From an uncultured Clostridium sp. (GTDB lineage: Bacteria > Bacillota > Clostridia > TANB77 > CAG-508), in the NCBI GenBank assembly GCA_947570695.1, contig CANOVB010000007.1, positions 1 to 64,000 of the forward strand: DNA of 64,000 bases, in the 5' to 3' direction. Within the stretch, counting starts at the first letter, position 1. Every line of letters starts with the position of its first letter. The position numbers and the translations under genes were made by a program. Positions 29,192-38,317 of this stretch are shown in pieces. Below the pieces are notes generated by a model. The model saw nothing but the letters and a program-made list of their open reading frames with translations, had not been told where the DNA came from and did no database searches.

Positions 29192-29617
29192 TTAGCTATT
29201 GTTTTGTGTTGCGTAATACCAAATTGCTGCTATTATAATTACTGCTGCAACTACTAAAATAATCCACATCCATGTTGTTGTAGTCATTTCAAGTCCATTA
29301 CCTGTAGCTGTTCCTTCTGTTTGTGTTCTTATTGCATTATAATCTCCATCTCTTGTTGTTCTATTTACCACTGCATTTCCTGCATCTTCTACCCCATTTT
29401 TCACATTATTAACACCATCTCTTATACCATTTCCCATATCTTTAGTAGCATTTCCTGAAACAACATTATTAAAGCTTTCTCCTGTTTTATCAATGGATTC
29501 CATTATCTGATTACCTAAATTAATTGAATCCCCATTACCTTCTGCTGCAAAACACACTCCACAACATAAACAAAGGACTATTACAGCTAAAATCACAAAT
29601 AAAGTTTTCTTTGCCAT
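29192..29617 (-). CDS. Small exported protein with C-terminal membrane anchor
   Basis: 141 residues: signal peptide (about 1-25, with a Cys-rich CLCCGVCFA end), an Asn/Gly-rich exported section containing DGVNNVKNGVEDAGNAV, and a C-terminal helix (about 113-135). Family not recognised. The CxCC cysteines near the cleavage region are not a clear lipobox. GAAAGGAAG precedes ATG. It lies just downstream of the spoIIIA operon, about 110 bases after spoIIIAH. Confidence 0.65.
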   Translation of the reverse strand: MAKKTLFVILAVIVLCLCCGVCFAAEGNGDSINLGNQIMESIDKTGESFNNVVSGNATKDMGNGIRDGVNNVKNGVEDAGNAVVNRTTRDGDYNAIRTQTEGTATGNGLEMTTTTWMWIILVVAAVIIIAAIWYYATQNNS

Positions 29618-29727
29618 AATTCTTCCTTTCTAAAATCAAAAAATTGCATGAAATCTTTTTCATACAATTTTATTATTAAACTTATAAGAAAAAATATTCT
29701 AACAATATTTGAGAATAGCTTTCAGAA

Positions 29728-30333
29728 CTACTTATTACTTATACTTATATTTGAAATCTCTATGTTTAGCTCTCTTTGAACTATATTTTGAATTTGAGAA
29801 ATTTGTTCTGATGCTAACTTTTCTGATTTTACTACAACACTTACTTTTCCATTATTTACCAAAATAATTACATTATCAAAGCCTTTATTTTTTATTAAAT
29901 TTTCTGAAATCATTATTCCATTTTTTATACTTGTTATATTTGAAATTTCTTGAGCAGCTATTGATTTTTGATCATTTGGGGTTTCCACACTATCTACTAG
30001 TTTCTGATATGTCTCAAGCATCTCTGAATACATTCTATCTCTTTGAATTCTAGTTTCTTCAAAATAATTATCTATATCCTCCTTCTGAATTTCTTCTTTA
30101 ACTTTTTCTTTTTCTAATTCATTATTTGAAACAATTACTCCATTTGGAACTATTTTTTCTGGCTCACTATTTACTAATTGAACATCTCCTAAATTTACTT
30201 CATTTCTACTTTCTACTGATACCTCTAAGCTTCTATTTTGATTATAATCATAGTTTAAATATCCTACTATTATTAATGAAAAGGCAATAACAGATAACAC
30301 TATTTGTTTAATTTTCTCTTTATTGAATTTCAA
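29728..30333 (-). CDS. spoIIIAH: Stage III sporulation protein AH
   Basis: Mother-cell membrane protein whose extracytoplasmic ring-building (YscJ-like) domain binds SpoIIQ or an equivalent across the intermembrane space of the engulfing forespore. 201 residues: one N-terminal helix (about 10-27), a coiled linker, and a C-terminal domain with KNGIMISENLIKNKGFDNVI typical of the family. Start is TTG, seven bases after GGAGG; an ATG is lacking. Last gene of spoIIIA. Confidence 0.9.
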   Translation of the reverse strand: MKFNKEKIKQIVLSVIAFSLIIVGYLNYDYNQNRSLEVSVESRNEVNLGDVQLVNSEPEKIVPNGVIVSNNELEKEKVKEEIQKEDIDNYFEETRIQRDRMYSEMLETYQKLVDSVETPNDQKSIAAQEISNITSIKNGIMISENLIKNKGFDNVIILVNNGKVSVVVKSEKLASEQISQIQNIVQRELNIEISNISISNK

Positions 30334-30335
30334 AA

Positions 30336-30914
30336 TTATTCCTCCTTCATTTCAAAAACTTGTATTTTATGATTAGAAGCTCCAGTAACAGCTTCAACTG
30401 CTGCTATTATATTACTTTTAGTTGTTGGATTTGAAGCACCTTGCGCTGTTATAATAGCTCCTTCTATGCTTGGCATAACAATTTTCTCGGTTACAATATT
30501 TGAACCTGAATCTTTTATAACATCTTTTTGATTATTTTCAGTCTCAGTAGTTCTAGTTCCACCTGAAGTATCAGTTTCTTCAGTAGTACTTGTACTAGAA
30601 CTTATATTATACACAGGAACTAAAGTACTACTTTCTCTATATGTAAGTAATACTGAAACTTTTCCAACACCATCAATCTTTCCTAAAATAGTTTCTAACT
30701 TTTTTTCAAGTTCATCATTTTTAGTATCTTTACTTATTGTTTCTGTAGCTAATTGAACTCCTATTTCATTTTGATAATTTTTTGATTTTTTATCATCTTC
30801 TTTTAATATTTTATTTATTACAATTAAAGTTATTACTAATATTATTAAAAAAGATATTAAATTCTCTATTCTTTTTTCTTTATTATTAAAAATATTTTTT
30901 AATTTATCTAACAT
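30336..30914 (-). CDS. spoIIIAG: Stage III sporulation protein AG
   Basis: Forms the large ring of the SpoIIIA-Q feeding channel. 192 residues: one membrane helix (about 21-38), then a ring-building motif with KIDGVGKVSVLLTY and SIEGAIITAQGA, the conserved family ends. The central Ser/Thr/Glu-rich insert is variable. Two bases separate it from spoIIIAH. Confidence 0.9.
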   Translation of the reverse strand: MLDKLKNIFNNKEKRIENLISFLIILVITLIVINKILKEDDKKSKNYQNEIGVQLATETISKDTKNDELEKKLETILGKIDGVGKVSVLLTYRESSTLVPVYNISSSTSTTEETDTSGGTRTTETENNQKDVIKDSGSNIVTEKIVMPSIEGAIITAQGASNPTTKSNIIAAVEAVTGASNHKIQVFEMKEE

Positions 30915-30931
30915 TTTATCGCCTCTATCCT

Positions 30932-31447
30932 TTACTTAAAAATTATTTTATCTTCATTTACTGAATAATTCTTTTTTAAATATTCAATAATATCTATATA
31001 ATTAAAATTTGGCCTTTCTTCTTGATTCCCTATTATAATAGGTTTTACTGTTACTATCTCATCTTTTTTTCTAGTAATCTCTAATTCTATTTTTTCAATG
31101 TTTTCATATTCCGAATCTACATACACATTTACATCCTGAACTTCATATCCTAAATTTTCTATTTCCAATTTTAAACTTTCTTCAATCCCTACTAAATATG
31201 CTTGTTTTATATTTAAATCCGAAGTTGCCGAAGCTTCTATATCTTCAAATTTAAAAATATCATCAAAATTTATATCATAATTTATTATTTCCAAAATAGG
31301 ATTTAATACAACAAACATTATATATATACCTATAACTACTTTTACATATTTTTTATTTTTCCCATCTGGTAATATCATTTCAATTATTATAGAAATAATA
31401 ATTGCTATTATAATACCTTCACACCATGCTCTTATTTTTAATATCAT
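30932..31447 (-). CDS. spoIIIAF: Stage III sporulation protein AF
   Basis: Membrane protein of the SpoIIIA complex with two N-terminal helices and an exported ring-like domain. I start it at ATG 31447 (MILKIRAWCEGI), since AGGTGA sits five bases upstream; the GTG at 31456 overlaps that ribosome site and the spoIIIAE stop. 171 residues; MILPDGKNKKYVK matches the family. Confidence 0.88.
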   Translation of the reverse strand: MILKIRAWCEGIIIAIIISIIIEMILPDGKNKKYVKVVIGIYIMFVVLNPILEIINYDINFDDIFKFEDIEASATSDLNIKQAYLVGIEESLKLEIENLGYEVQDVNVYVDSEYENIEKIELEITRKKDEIVTVKPIIIGNQEERPNFNYIDIIEYLKKNYSVNEDKIIFK

Positions 31448-31452
31448 AAAAA

Positions 31453-32529
31453 TCACCTATACATTAAAGCACTATTAGTTATTTTAATAACTATTGTAAT
31501 CCCTATAACAAACATTATCGATACAGAAAATAAAATAGCAAGTAAAATCTTATAGCAATCTGATATTTGGTCTATTAATTTAACAATTTTTCCATCTGCA
31601 ACTACTTCACATGTAGCTGATGTGAGTTTAAACACCAACCACAAAATTGTTATTCTAATAATTGGAATAAATGCAATACCTAAAATTATAATTACTCCTA
31701 TTACTCCAACAGAATTTTTTAAGATATTTGAGCAACCTATTACACTATCTACTGTATCTCCCATTATTTTTCCAACTACAGGAATAAAAGTTGACACAGC
31801 AGCTTTTGCTGTTTTTGCAGTAATTCCATCAACAGAACTTGCCAAATTTCCTTCTAATGACAATGTGCATGAAAAAAGTGTTAAGATTATTCCCAGTATC
31901 CATATGATTGAAGATTTTAAAAACTTTGAGAGCCTTCCTATCTGAATTTTATCTGAAAAATTTGATACTATAGAAATTGTTATTGAAATAAGTAAAAGCG
32001 GTATTAAAAATATATTAATAAATTCTCCTATAAAATTCATCATAAAAAGCAAAATTGGTTCAATTATACTTGTGGTAACTAAACTTCCAGTCGTAAGCAT
32101 TAATGTTATCATAAGTGGAATTAATAAATTCATAAAATTAATAATATTATTTATGGACTCTCTTGTTATTGCTAAAATTGAAACAAAACTATTTATAATA
32201 ACAGTAACAATAATTAAATATTGTATAAAATATACTACCTGACTTGCTGTAGAATTTCCAAGATTTTCAATGATTGCTTTAAATATACTGTGTATAATAA
32301 TTATTATTAAAACGCTAACCATTAACTTAATAGCAGAATTAAGTTCATTTAAAAATATATTACCAATATTTGCAAATGAAAAAATGTTTCCTATATTTCC
32401 AGTAACACTATCTGAAAATAATTTCATTATATCTAAATCTGGAAATACATTTTCTGTATAAGTTTTAGCAGAATTCAAAAATTCATTAATTCCTAAAGCG
32501 CTACTCTGAGAATTAATAAGATCTTCCAT
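31453..32529 (-). CDS. spoIIIAE: Stage III sporulation protein AE
   Basis: Polytopic membrane protein, proposed transport part of the feeding tube. 358 residues with about eight helices. Family sequence includes GITAKTAKAAVSTFIPVVGK and a DTVDSVIGCSNILKN segment. GAGGAT precedes ATG; its end overlaps the ribosome-site region of spoIIIAF. Confidence 0.92.
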   Translation of the reverse strand: MEDLINSQSSALGINEFLNSAKTYTENVFPDLDIMKLFSDSVTGNIGNIFSFANIGNIFLNELNSAIKLMVSVLIIIIIHSIFKAIIENLGNSTASQVVYFIQYLIIVTVIINSFVSILAITRESINNIINFMNLLIPLMITLMLTTGSLVTTSIIEPILLFMMNFIGEFINIFLIPLLLISITISIVSNFSDKIQIGRLSKFLKSSIIWILGIILTLFSCTLSLEGNLASSVDGITAKTAKAAVSTFIPVVGKIMGDTVDSVIGCSNILKNSVGVIGVIIILGIAFIPIIRITILWLVFKLTSATCEVVADGKIVKLIDQISDCYKILLAILFSVSIMFVIGITIVIKITNSALMYR

Positions 32530-32543
32530 AGTATCCTCTTTTC

Positions 32544-32930
32544 TTATGGCAATAATTTTGTTAATGTAGTAAGTGTAGTTGATATTACTGGAATTGAAAG
32601 TGATATTACAATTATTTTTCCACCAAAATCAATTTTATTTGCTATTGCATTTTCTCCTGAATCTTTACATATACTAACTGCATATTCAGTTAAAATAGAA
32701 ATTCCAGTAATTTTTAGTAGTAATGTAATAAATCCAGTATTATAATCTTGTTTATTTGATAGCTCATTTATAAAATCTATTATAGATTTTACTGTATCCA
32801 TTGAATAAAAAATAATTATTAATCCACCTATTAATACTGCATAAATTGCATATTCTTTTTTATATTCTTTTAAAATTATAGTTATAATTAATGTTAAAAA
32901 TCCAATTCCAATTACTTTAACAATATCCAT
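32544..32930 (-). CDS. spoIIIAD: Stage III sporulation protein AD
   Basis: Small membrane protein of the SpoIIIA complex; 128 residues, four helices. The C-terminal CKDSGENAIANKIDFGGK motif is characteristic. Its ATG lies at the end of spoIIIAC (adjoining stop and start), which points to coupled translation. Confidence 0.93.
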   Translation of the reverse strand: MDIVKVIGIGFLTLIITIILKEYKKEYAIYAVLIGGLIIIFYSMDTVKSIIDFINELSNKQDYNTGFITLLLKITGISILTEYAVSICKDSGENAIANKIDFGGKIIVISLSIPVISTTLTTLTKLLP

Positions 32931-33124
32931 TATAAATTAAACACCGTCCTCACAGTTTCAAACAATGTGCTGATTTCTTTTACAACTACTGTTAAAACTA
33001 TAACCATTCCTGCAAGTGTTGTCATCATTGCTTGATCATCTCTTCCTGCTTTTGTTAAAATTTGATGTAGTACAGCAATTAATATTCCTATTCCTGCAAT
33101 TTTAAATAACAAATCTATATTCAT
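32930..33124 (-). CDS. spoIIIAC: Stage III sporulation protein AC
   Basis: 64 residues with two helices; IAGIGILIAVLHQILTKAGR followed by DDQAM is the family signature. AGAAAGGAA precedes ATG. Homologous to the N-terminal half of SpoIIIAD. Confidence 0.94.
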   Translation of the reverse strand: MNIDLLFKIAGIGILIAVLHQILTKAGRDDQAMMTTLAGMVIVLTVVVKEISTLFETVRTVFNL

Positions 33125-33149
33125 AATATTTTCCTTTCTATTAATAAAA

Positions 33150-33653
33150 TTATATTAAAATTATACAAATTCCCATTCCCAAAATTACTCCCATAGTTTT
33201 ATATAATTTTGAATTTTTATTTTTTTCAATTTCGGCGTTTTCAATTTGTTTTTCTATCAGTTTTGTTGTTAACTCAATCTCATTTACTTGTCCATTAATA
33301 TCTGTTTTTCCTAGCATTTTTCCTAACATTTTTATGACTTCTTTGTCTTCAGGTGTAAAATCTTTTTTTATTTTATCTACACCTTCAATCCATAAATTTC
33401 CTATACTATTTCCATTTTTCACTGTATATAAAAATATATTTTCATTGTCTTTATATATAAGTTTCGAAATCTCTTCAAAAATGTTTTTTATAGGTTCGTG
33501 AGTAAATTCTATTTTAGTTTTAAACATTACTAGTGCACTTTGAAATTTATTTAATTCTGCTACTCGATTTTCAAAAGTTCTAGACTTTACAATTCCTAGA
33601 TATCCACATATTACAAGTATTAACAGCAAAATTATATTTTTAAAAATTATCAT
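33150..33653 (-). CDS. spoIIIAB: Stage III sporulation protein AB
   Basis: GspF-like membrane component of the SpoIIIA complex, 167 residues: N-terminal helix, a helical cytoplasmic part with IEFTHEPIKNIFEEIS and MLGKMLGKTDINGQ, and a C-terminal helix. I start at ATG 33653, ten bases after TAGGA; an upstream TTG reading has no ribosome site. Confidence 0.9.
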   Translation of the reverse strand: MIIFKNIILLLILVICGYLGIVKSRTFENRVAELNKFQSALVMFKTKIEFTHEPIKNIFEEISKLIYKDNENIFLYTVKNGNSIGNLWIEGVDKIKKDFTPEDKEVIKMLGKMLGKTDINGQVNEIELTTKLIEKQIENAEIEKNKNSKLYKTMGVILGMGICIILI

Positions 33654-33679
33654 ATTTTTCCTATACAAGATTAATTTTA

Positions 33680-34649
33680 TTAACTACTTTTTCTAAAATC
33701 TTGTGCCTCTCTTCTCTCCCATTCATTTAACAGTACTTTTTCATAGCATCCTTTATTTAATAAGTATATATTTTTTATTTTCCCTCTTTTTTTATTATCT
33801 AAAAATATTAGTATTTTAAATATATTCTTACTTATTAGTTTCCCTAAAACAGGATTATAAACTACATCTTCAAAATCATATCCATGAGCTGTAAAAATTA
33901 CTTTACATCCAGAACAAACAGCATAATTTATTGCCTCTATATCTTCAATACTTCCTATTTCATCTGCAACAATAACTTGAGGCGCCATTGATCTAATTAA
34001 CATTTTCATTCCAATACTTTTAGAAATATTTTCTATAACATCAGTTTTTATTCCTATATCATTTTGTGGTTTTCCTTTATATAAAGAAGCAATTTCTCCT
34101 CTTTCATCAACTAGTCCAATATTTATTCCTTCAAACTTTAAATTTGGAATTCCATTTGAAACTTGTCTAACTATATCCTTTAAAATTGTAGTTTTCCCGA
34201 CAGCCAGGTGGAGAAATAATAATAGTATTTTCTACTGTGTTATTTTCTATATCTAAAATATAATCCAGTACTTGATTGCTGCAAGAGTATAATTGTCTTG
34301 ATATTCTAAAGTTTAAACTATTTATATAATTAATATTTATTACTTCTCCATTTTTTACTACACAAGAACCTGTAATTCCAACCCTATGTCCACCCGAAAT
34401 AGTTATAAAACCTTCTGATATTTGTTTTTGATACGTATAAATTGAATTTTCACATATTAATCCTAAGATTTCTAAAATTTCTTCTGAACTTACTTGATAT
34501 TTTATTACTTTTTCTTTTCCATTAAATTTTAAAATAATAGGTTTTCCTACTCTTACTCTAATTTCTTCTAAAACAAGATTCTCTTTTATAATTACTTCTT
34601 CTAATATTTTTTTCAGTTTTTCTGGAAAATAATTTAATACATTATTCAT
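33680..34649 (-). CDS. spoIIIAA: Stage III sporulation protein AA ATPase, requiring one +1 frameshift
   Basis: Secretion-type (GspE/VirB11-like) ATPase thought to drive the forespore feeding apparatus. Starts at ATG 34649 with GAGGGAC upstream. Zero frame runs through FRISRQL to IIISPPGC and then reaches CGG at codon 151 in the Walker A; ten codons later it stops at 34167. Skipping the C of CGG gives SPPGCGKTTILKDIVRQVSN, a correct P-loop, then GLVDERGEI, MKMLIRSMAPQVIVADEIG (Walker B) and FTAHGYDF to 33680. The complete product is 322 residues, the family length. The rest of the operon (AB-AH) is intact, arguing against gene decay. Confidence 0.88.
34197..34199 (-). other. In-frame CGG at spoIIIAA frameshift site
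   Basis: Context ggc tgt CGG Gaa aac. Skipping C yields GGG AAA ACT (Gly-Lys-Thr), completing the P-loop. Reading CGG as an amino acid and slipping back two bases would insert a residue and break the P-loop spacing, so a forward skip fits better. Confidence 0.85.
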
Positions 34650-34734
34650 TTTGTCCCTCTTTTCTTTAGTCCTCAAAATATATATATTCATCTAAAACAT
34701 TTTTAGAACAAATTTAATATGTAAAACACAAATC

Positions 34735-34910
34735 TTTACTGTAAAAATGTAAAGTGATTTTCTATTACCCAACAAAACTTTAGTATAACTCATTCCATTT
34801 GCTACATCAAAAAATGTTCTTGTGCCAAAATTATGAAATAATTTTGTGTACAAAATTTGTCGAAGGCTTTATATAATAGGAATTCCAGAGAAATTTCTTA
34901 TTATATAAAA
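34735..34910. repeat. Intergenic repeat element, family 2, copy 2
   Basis: Between spoIIIAA and the YezG-like gene. Shares with 9675-9990 the order CAAAACTTTA, CTCATT, AAATGTTC.TGTGCCAA, a small hairpin, CGAAGGCTTTATAT.ATAGGAAT, GAGAAATTTC and the terminal stem. No open frame. Confidence 0.6.
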
Positions 34911-34911
34911 A

Positions 34912-34945
34912 AATAAATGTAAATATTTTTTTATTTACATTTATT
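34912..34945 (-). terminator. Terminator after the YezG-like gene
   Basis: 14-bp stem AATAAATGTAAATA / TATTTACATTTATT, followed on the minus strand by TTTTTTATATA, starting nine bases after the stop codon. Confidence 0.85.
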
Positions 34946-34953
34946 CTATATCA

Positions 34954-35706
34954 TTATTTTTTCCAATTTAAAATTTGATTTGTGTAAGTTACTTCTTTTT
35001 CTTCTTCATCTTCATCTTCTATTATGTCATCTAATTTATTCTTTTTATTAAACAATCCTACTCTTTTCTTTTCTTTTGTTGTTGAATCTTTTGATTGAGC
35101 TATTGCTTCTTCTACACTCAAAGTTTTTTCAAAATCTATGATATTTTTTTGTGGTAATTTATATATTCCTTCAATATACATATCCTTTTTAGAATTTGCA
35201 TGACTTTTCATGTATCTTTCATATACTTCAATTATTTTTTTATCTTTTCTACTTAATGATGCCAATCCTTCTTCTAAATACTTATATCTCCAAATTACGT
35301 GACGTTCATAAGATCCAAATGGAGAATTCTTTAAATCTTCATATCCAAATTCAATTTTAAACTGAAAATTCTCTATTGAAATACTTATATTACTCCATAC
35401 TCTCTTTTTCAATTTTATAAATCTTTCACGTAATAACTTAATTAAATTATATACATCTGTAATTAATTTTGAATATTGTTCTTCATCAATATTAAATATA
35501 TTTGGAATTTCATATCCATTAACAAATTTCTTTTTTATTATCCCTTTCGGCAAATAATAAAAATACATTTCACCTACTGGTTTTTGGTTTGGCATATCAA
35601 TTACTGATGCATATAAAAATATGCTTTCCCACTTTTCTGGAATTATATAAAATAATTTTTTCTGTATCTCTGAATACAATATTTTTTCTTCTGGTAAACT
35701 TATCAT
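34954..35706 (-). CDS. YezG/DUF600-like immunity protein with C-terminal extension
   Basis: 250 residues. The first 165 resemble the YezG family (immunity proteins to LXG-type toxins): PEKWESIFLYASVIDM, FYYLPKG, a Trp-containing strand region WSNISISIENFQFKIEFGYE, and RHVIWRYKYLE. The last 85 are a charged linker with Asp/Glu and Lys clusters, beyond the usual family length. No toxin gene lies nearby: the neighbours are spoIIIAA and gpmI. Assignment is by recognisable motifs, not a search. Confidence 0.6.
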   Translation of the reverse strand: MISLPEEKILYSEIQKKLFYIIPEKWESIFLYASVIDMPNQKPVGEMYFYYLPKGIIKKKFVNGYEIPNIFNIDEEQYSKLITDVYNLIKLLRERFIKLKKRVWSNISISIENFQFKIEFGYEDLKNSPFGSYERHVIWRYKYLEEGLASLSRKDKKIIEVYERYMKSHANSKKDMYIEGIYKLPQKNIIDFEKTLSVEEAIAQSKDSTTKEKKRVGLFNKKNKLDDIIEDEDEEEKEVTYTNQILNWKK

Positions 35707-35779
35707 AAATATCTCCTAAACTTAAGATTTATCTATATTTATATTATAAGTAAATTTCGTACTAATATTAATTAAAATT

Positions 35780-37315
35780 TTAATTTTCTATTAAACTTTC
35801 TCCAGTCATCTCATCTGGCTTCTCAAGTCCCATTAAATCTAACATTGTTGGTGCTAAATCGGCTAGACGTCCTTCTTTTAATTTTTTGTTTGTTGGCAAT
35901 CCAACTATAGCTAAAGGAACTGGATTAGTAGTATGTGCAGTATGAGGTTCTCCTGTTTTATAATCAATCATTTGCTCAGCGTTTCCATGATCTGCTGTTA
36001 TTAATAAAACTCCATTTACCTCATTTATAGCTTCTACTACTCTTGTTACACATTCATCTATTGCTTCTAAAGCCTTTTCAGCAGCTTCTATGCTTCCCGT
36101 ATGTCCTACCATATCTGGATTAGCATAATTTAAAATTATTGAATCATATTTTTCTGATTTTATTGCTTCAACTACTTTTTCTGTTACTTCATATGCACTC
36201 ATTTCTGGTTTTAAATCATAAGTCTCAACTTTTGGTGATGGTACTAATATTCTATCTTCACCTTCATATTGTTTTTCCTCTCCTCCATTAAAGAAAAATG
36301 TTACATGTGCATATTTTTCTGTTTCTGCAATTCTTAATTGCTTTAATCCTTTTTTACTTATATATTCTCCAAATGTATTTTTTATTTCTTCTTTTTTATA
36401 AGCAATATTCACATTTGGCATTGTTTCATCATAAGGAGTCATACATACAAAATAAGTGTTCAATTTTTTAGTTTCAAATCCATCAAAATTTTTATCAACT
36501 ATACTTCTAGTAATTTCTCTTGCTCTGTCAGGTCTAAAGTTTACAAATATAACGGAATCACCATCTTCAATTTTTGCCAAAGGCTCTCCATTTTTATTTG
36601 TAATTACAGTTGGTTTAACAAATTCATCAAAAATTTCTTTTTGGTAAGATTCTTCTATTGCTGAAATTGCTGATACTGCTTTTTCTCCTTCGCCTTTTAC
36701 AAGAGCGTCATATGCTAAAGACACTCTTTCCCATCTTTTATCTCTATCCATAGCATAAAAACGTCCAGAAATTGTTGCAATTTGACCTATTCCTTTTTCT
36801 TTAATTTTTTCTTCTAATTCTGCTATATATCCTTCGCCTGAGGCTGGTGGTGTATCTCTTCCATCCATAAAGCAATGTACATATACATTTTCAAAATCTT
36901 TTCTTTTTGCAAGCTCTAATAAAGCATATAAATGGCGATTATGACTATGCACTCCTCCATCAGATAATAATCCTAATATATGAAGTTTTGAATTATTTGC
37001 TTTACAATTTTCTATAGCTTTTACAAATTCAGGCACACTAAAGAAATTTCCATCTTCAATCGATTTTGTTATTTTAGCTAAATCTTGATATACAATCCTT
37101 CCTGCACCTATATTGGTATGACCTACTTCTGAATTCCCCATTTGTCCTTCTGGCAATCCAACTTCTAATCCACTTGTATGAATAATTGTGTTTGGATTAG
37201 TTGTTAATATTTTTTCTAAGTTTGGTGTGTTTGCTAGCTTTACAGCATTTCCCTCTGATTTTTCATTAATTCCAAATCCATCTAATATCATTAACATTGT
37301 TACTTTTTTACTCAT
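35780..37315 (-). CDS. gpmI: Cofactor-independent phosphoglycerate mutase
   Basis: Mn-dependent interconversion of 3- and 2-phosphoglycerate in glycolysis. [11 protein letters not shown], then the catalytic Ser in [35 protein letters not shown], the metal-binding ADHGNAEQM and [10 protein letters not shown]. 511 residues, full length. Last gene after pgk and tpiA. In some Clostridia its manganese and pH dependence links it to sporulation. Confidence 0.97.
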   Translation of the reverse strand: MSKKVTMLMILDGFGINEKSEGNAVKLANTPNLEKILTTNPNTIIHTSGLEVGLPEGQMGNSEVGHTNIGAGRIVYQDLAKITKSIEDGNFFSVPEFVKAIENCKANNSKLHILGLLSDGGVHSHNRHLYALLELAKRKDFENVYVHCFMDGRDTPPASGEGYIAELEEKIKEKGIGQIATISGRFYAMDRDKRWERVSLAYDALVKGEGEKAVSAISAIEESYQKEIFDEFVKPTVITNKNGEPLAKIEDGDSVIFVNFRPDRAREITRSIVDKNFDGFETKKLNTYFVCMTPYDETMPNVNIAYKKEEIKNTFGEYISKKGLKQLRIAETEKYAHVTFFFNGGEEKQYEGEDRILVPSPKVETYDLKPEMSAYEVTEKVVEAIKSEKYDSIILNYANPDMVGHTGSIEAAEKALEAIDECVTRVVEAINEVNGVLLITADHGNAEQMIDYKTGEPHTAHTTNPVPLAIVGLPTNKKLKEGRLADLAPTMLDLMGLEKPDEMTGESLIEN

Positions 37316-37353
37316 ATTTTATTTACACTTCCCTCTATTTGTTTCACTTTTAA

Positions 37354-38109
37354 TTAATTATTATCATAGTTTACTATTTTACTAAATTCATCTGGTTTTA
37401 GGCTTGCTCCACCAACTAATCCACCATCTATATCTGATGTAGAAAATAGTTCTTTTGCATTAGAAGATTTTACACTTCCACCATATTGAATAATAACCTC
37501 ATTTGACACATCTTCTCCATAAATATTTTTTATTTCATTTCTTATTGCTTTTATAGAATTATTTGCATCTTCTGAAGTTGCTGTTTTTCCTGTTCCTATA
37601 GCCCAAATTGGTTCATATGCTATAATTGTATTTTTTACTTGTTCATTTGTTAGCCCTTCTAAAGCTAATTTTGTTTGCATTCTTATAATATTTTCTGTTT
37701 TCCCCGCTTCCCTTTCTTCTAATGTCTCCCCTACACAAACTATAGGTTTTAATTCATTTGCAAATGCTGCTTTTATTTTTTTGTTTACGCTTTCATCTGT
37801 TTCATTAAACATTTGTCTTCTTTCAGAGTGTCCTATAATGACATATTCAACTCCAATAGATTTTAGCATCTTTCCAGAAATTTCTCCAGTATATGCTCCT
37901 GTTTCTTCAAAATGCATATTTTGAGCTCCAATTTTTATATTAGTTCCTTGAGCATTCATTAAGCAATAAAATAAATCTGTATAAGGAACACATAAAATTA
38001 TTTCTGCCTTTGAATCTTTAACCATTGGTTCGAAATTTTGAATATACTCTATTGCTTCATTAGGAAGCATATTCATTTTCCAATTTCCTGCAATTACTTT
38101 TTTTCTCAT
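37354..38109 (-). CDS. tpiA: Triosephosphate isomerase
   Basis: Interconverts dihydroxyacetone phosphate and glyceraldehyde 3-phosphate. GNWKMN with the active Lys, IGHSERR with the catalytic His, AYEPIWAIGTGKTA with the catalytic Glu and loop 6, and GGSVKSSNAKE. 251 residues. AAAGGAGG before ATG. Lies 38 bases before gpmI; 208 bases of repeat sequence separate it from pgk. Confidence 0.97.
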   Translation of the reverse strand: MRKKVIAGNWKMNMLPNEAIEYIQNFEPMVKDSKAEIILCVPYTDLFYCLMNAQGTNIKIGAQNMHFEETGAYTGEISGKMLKSIGVEYVIIGHSERRQMFNETDESVNKKIKAAFANELKPIVCVGETLEEREAGKTENIIRMQTKLALEGLTNEQVKNTIIAYEPIWAIGTGKTATSEDANNSIKAIRNEIKNIYGEDVSNEVIIQYGGSVKSSNAKELFSTSDIDGGLVGGASLKPDEFSKIVNYDNN

Positions 38110-38120
38110 AAATTTAATCC

Positions 38121-38305
38121 TCCTTTGTCCTTTTGGGGACGTTTTGCTGAGACTGTTAAATTTTAATTTCTACAGTCTCAGTATGCAGAATGCTTAAGCA
38201 TTCTGTAAACTTATGCATTGGACATTTTGGTCCACACCTATACAGATGTCTTCACTTAAATTTAAACAACCGCTTTTTATGGACAAAAATGTCCATTAAC
38301 AAACA
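38121..38305 (+). repeat. Structured intergenic repeat, family 1, copy 2
   Basis: The longest copy. In order: GTCC-loop-GGAC hairpin, ACGTTTTGCTG, stem AGACTGT ... ACAGTCT around TAAATTTTAATTTCT, CAGTATG, the palindrome GCAGAATGCTTAAGCATTCTG, then ATGCATTGGACATTTTGGTCC and a last GGACA/TGTCC pair. No open frame. It divides pgk from tpiA. Confidence 0.72.
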
Positions 38306-38317
38306 TCTCCAACTGTT

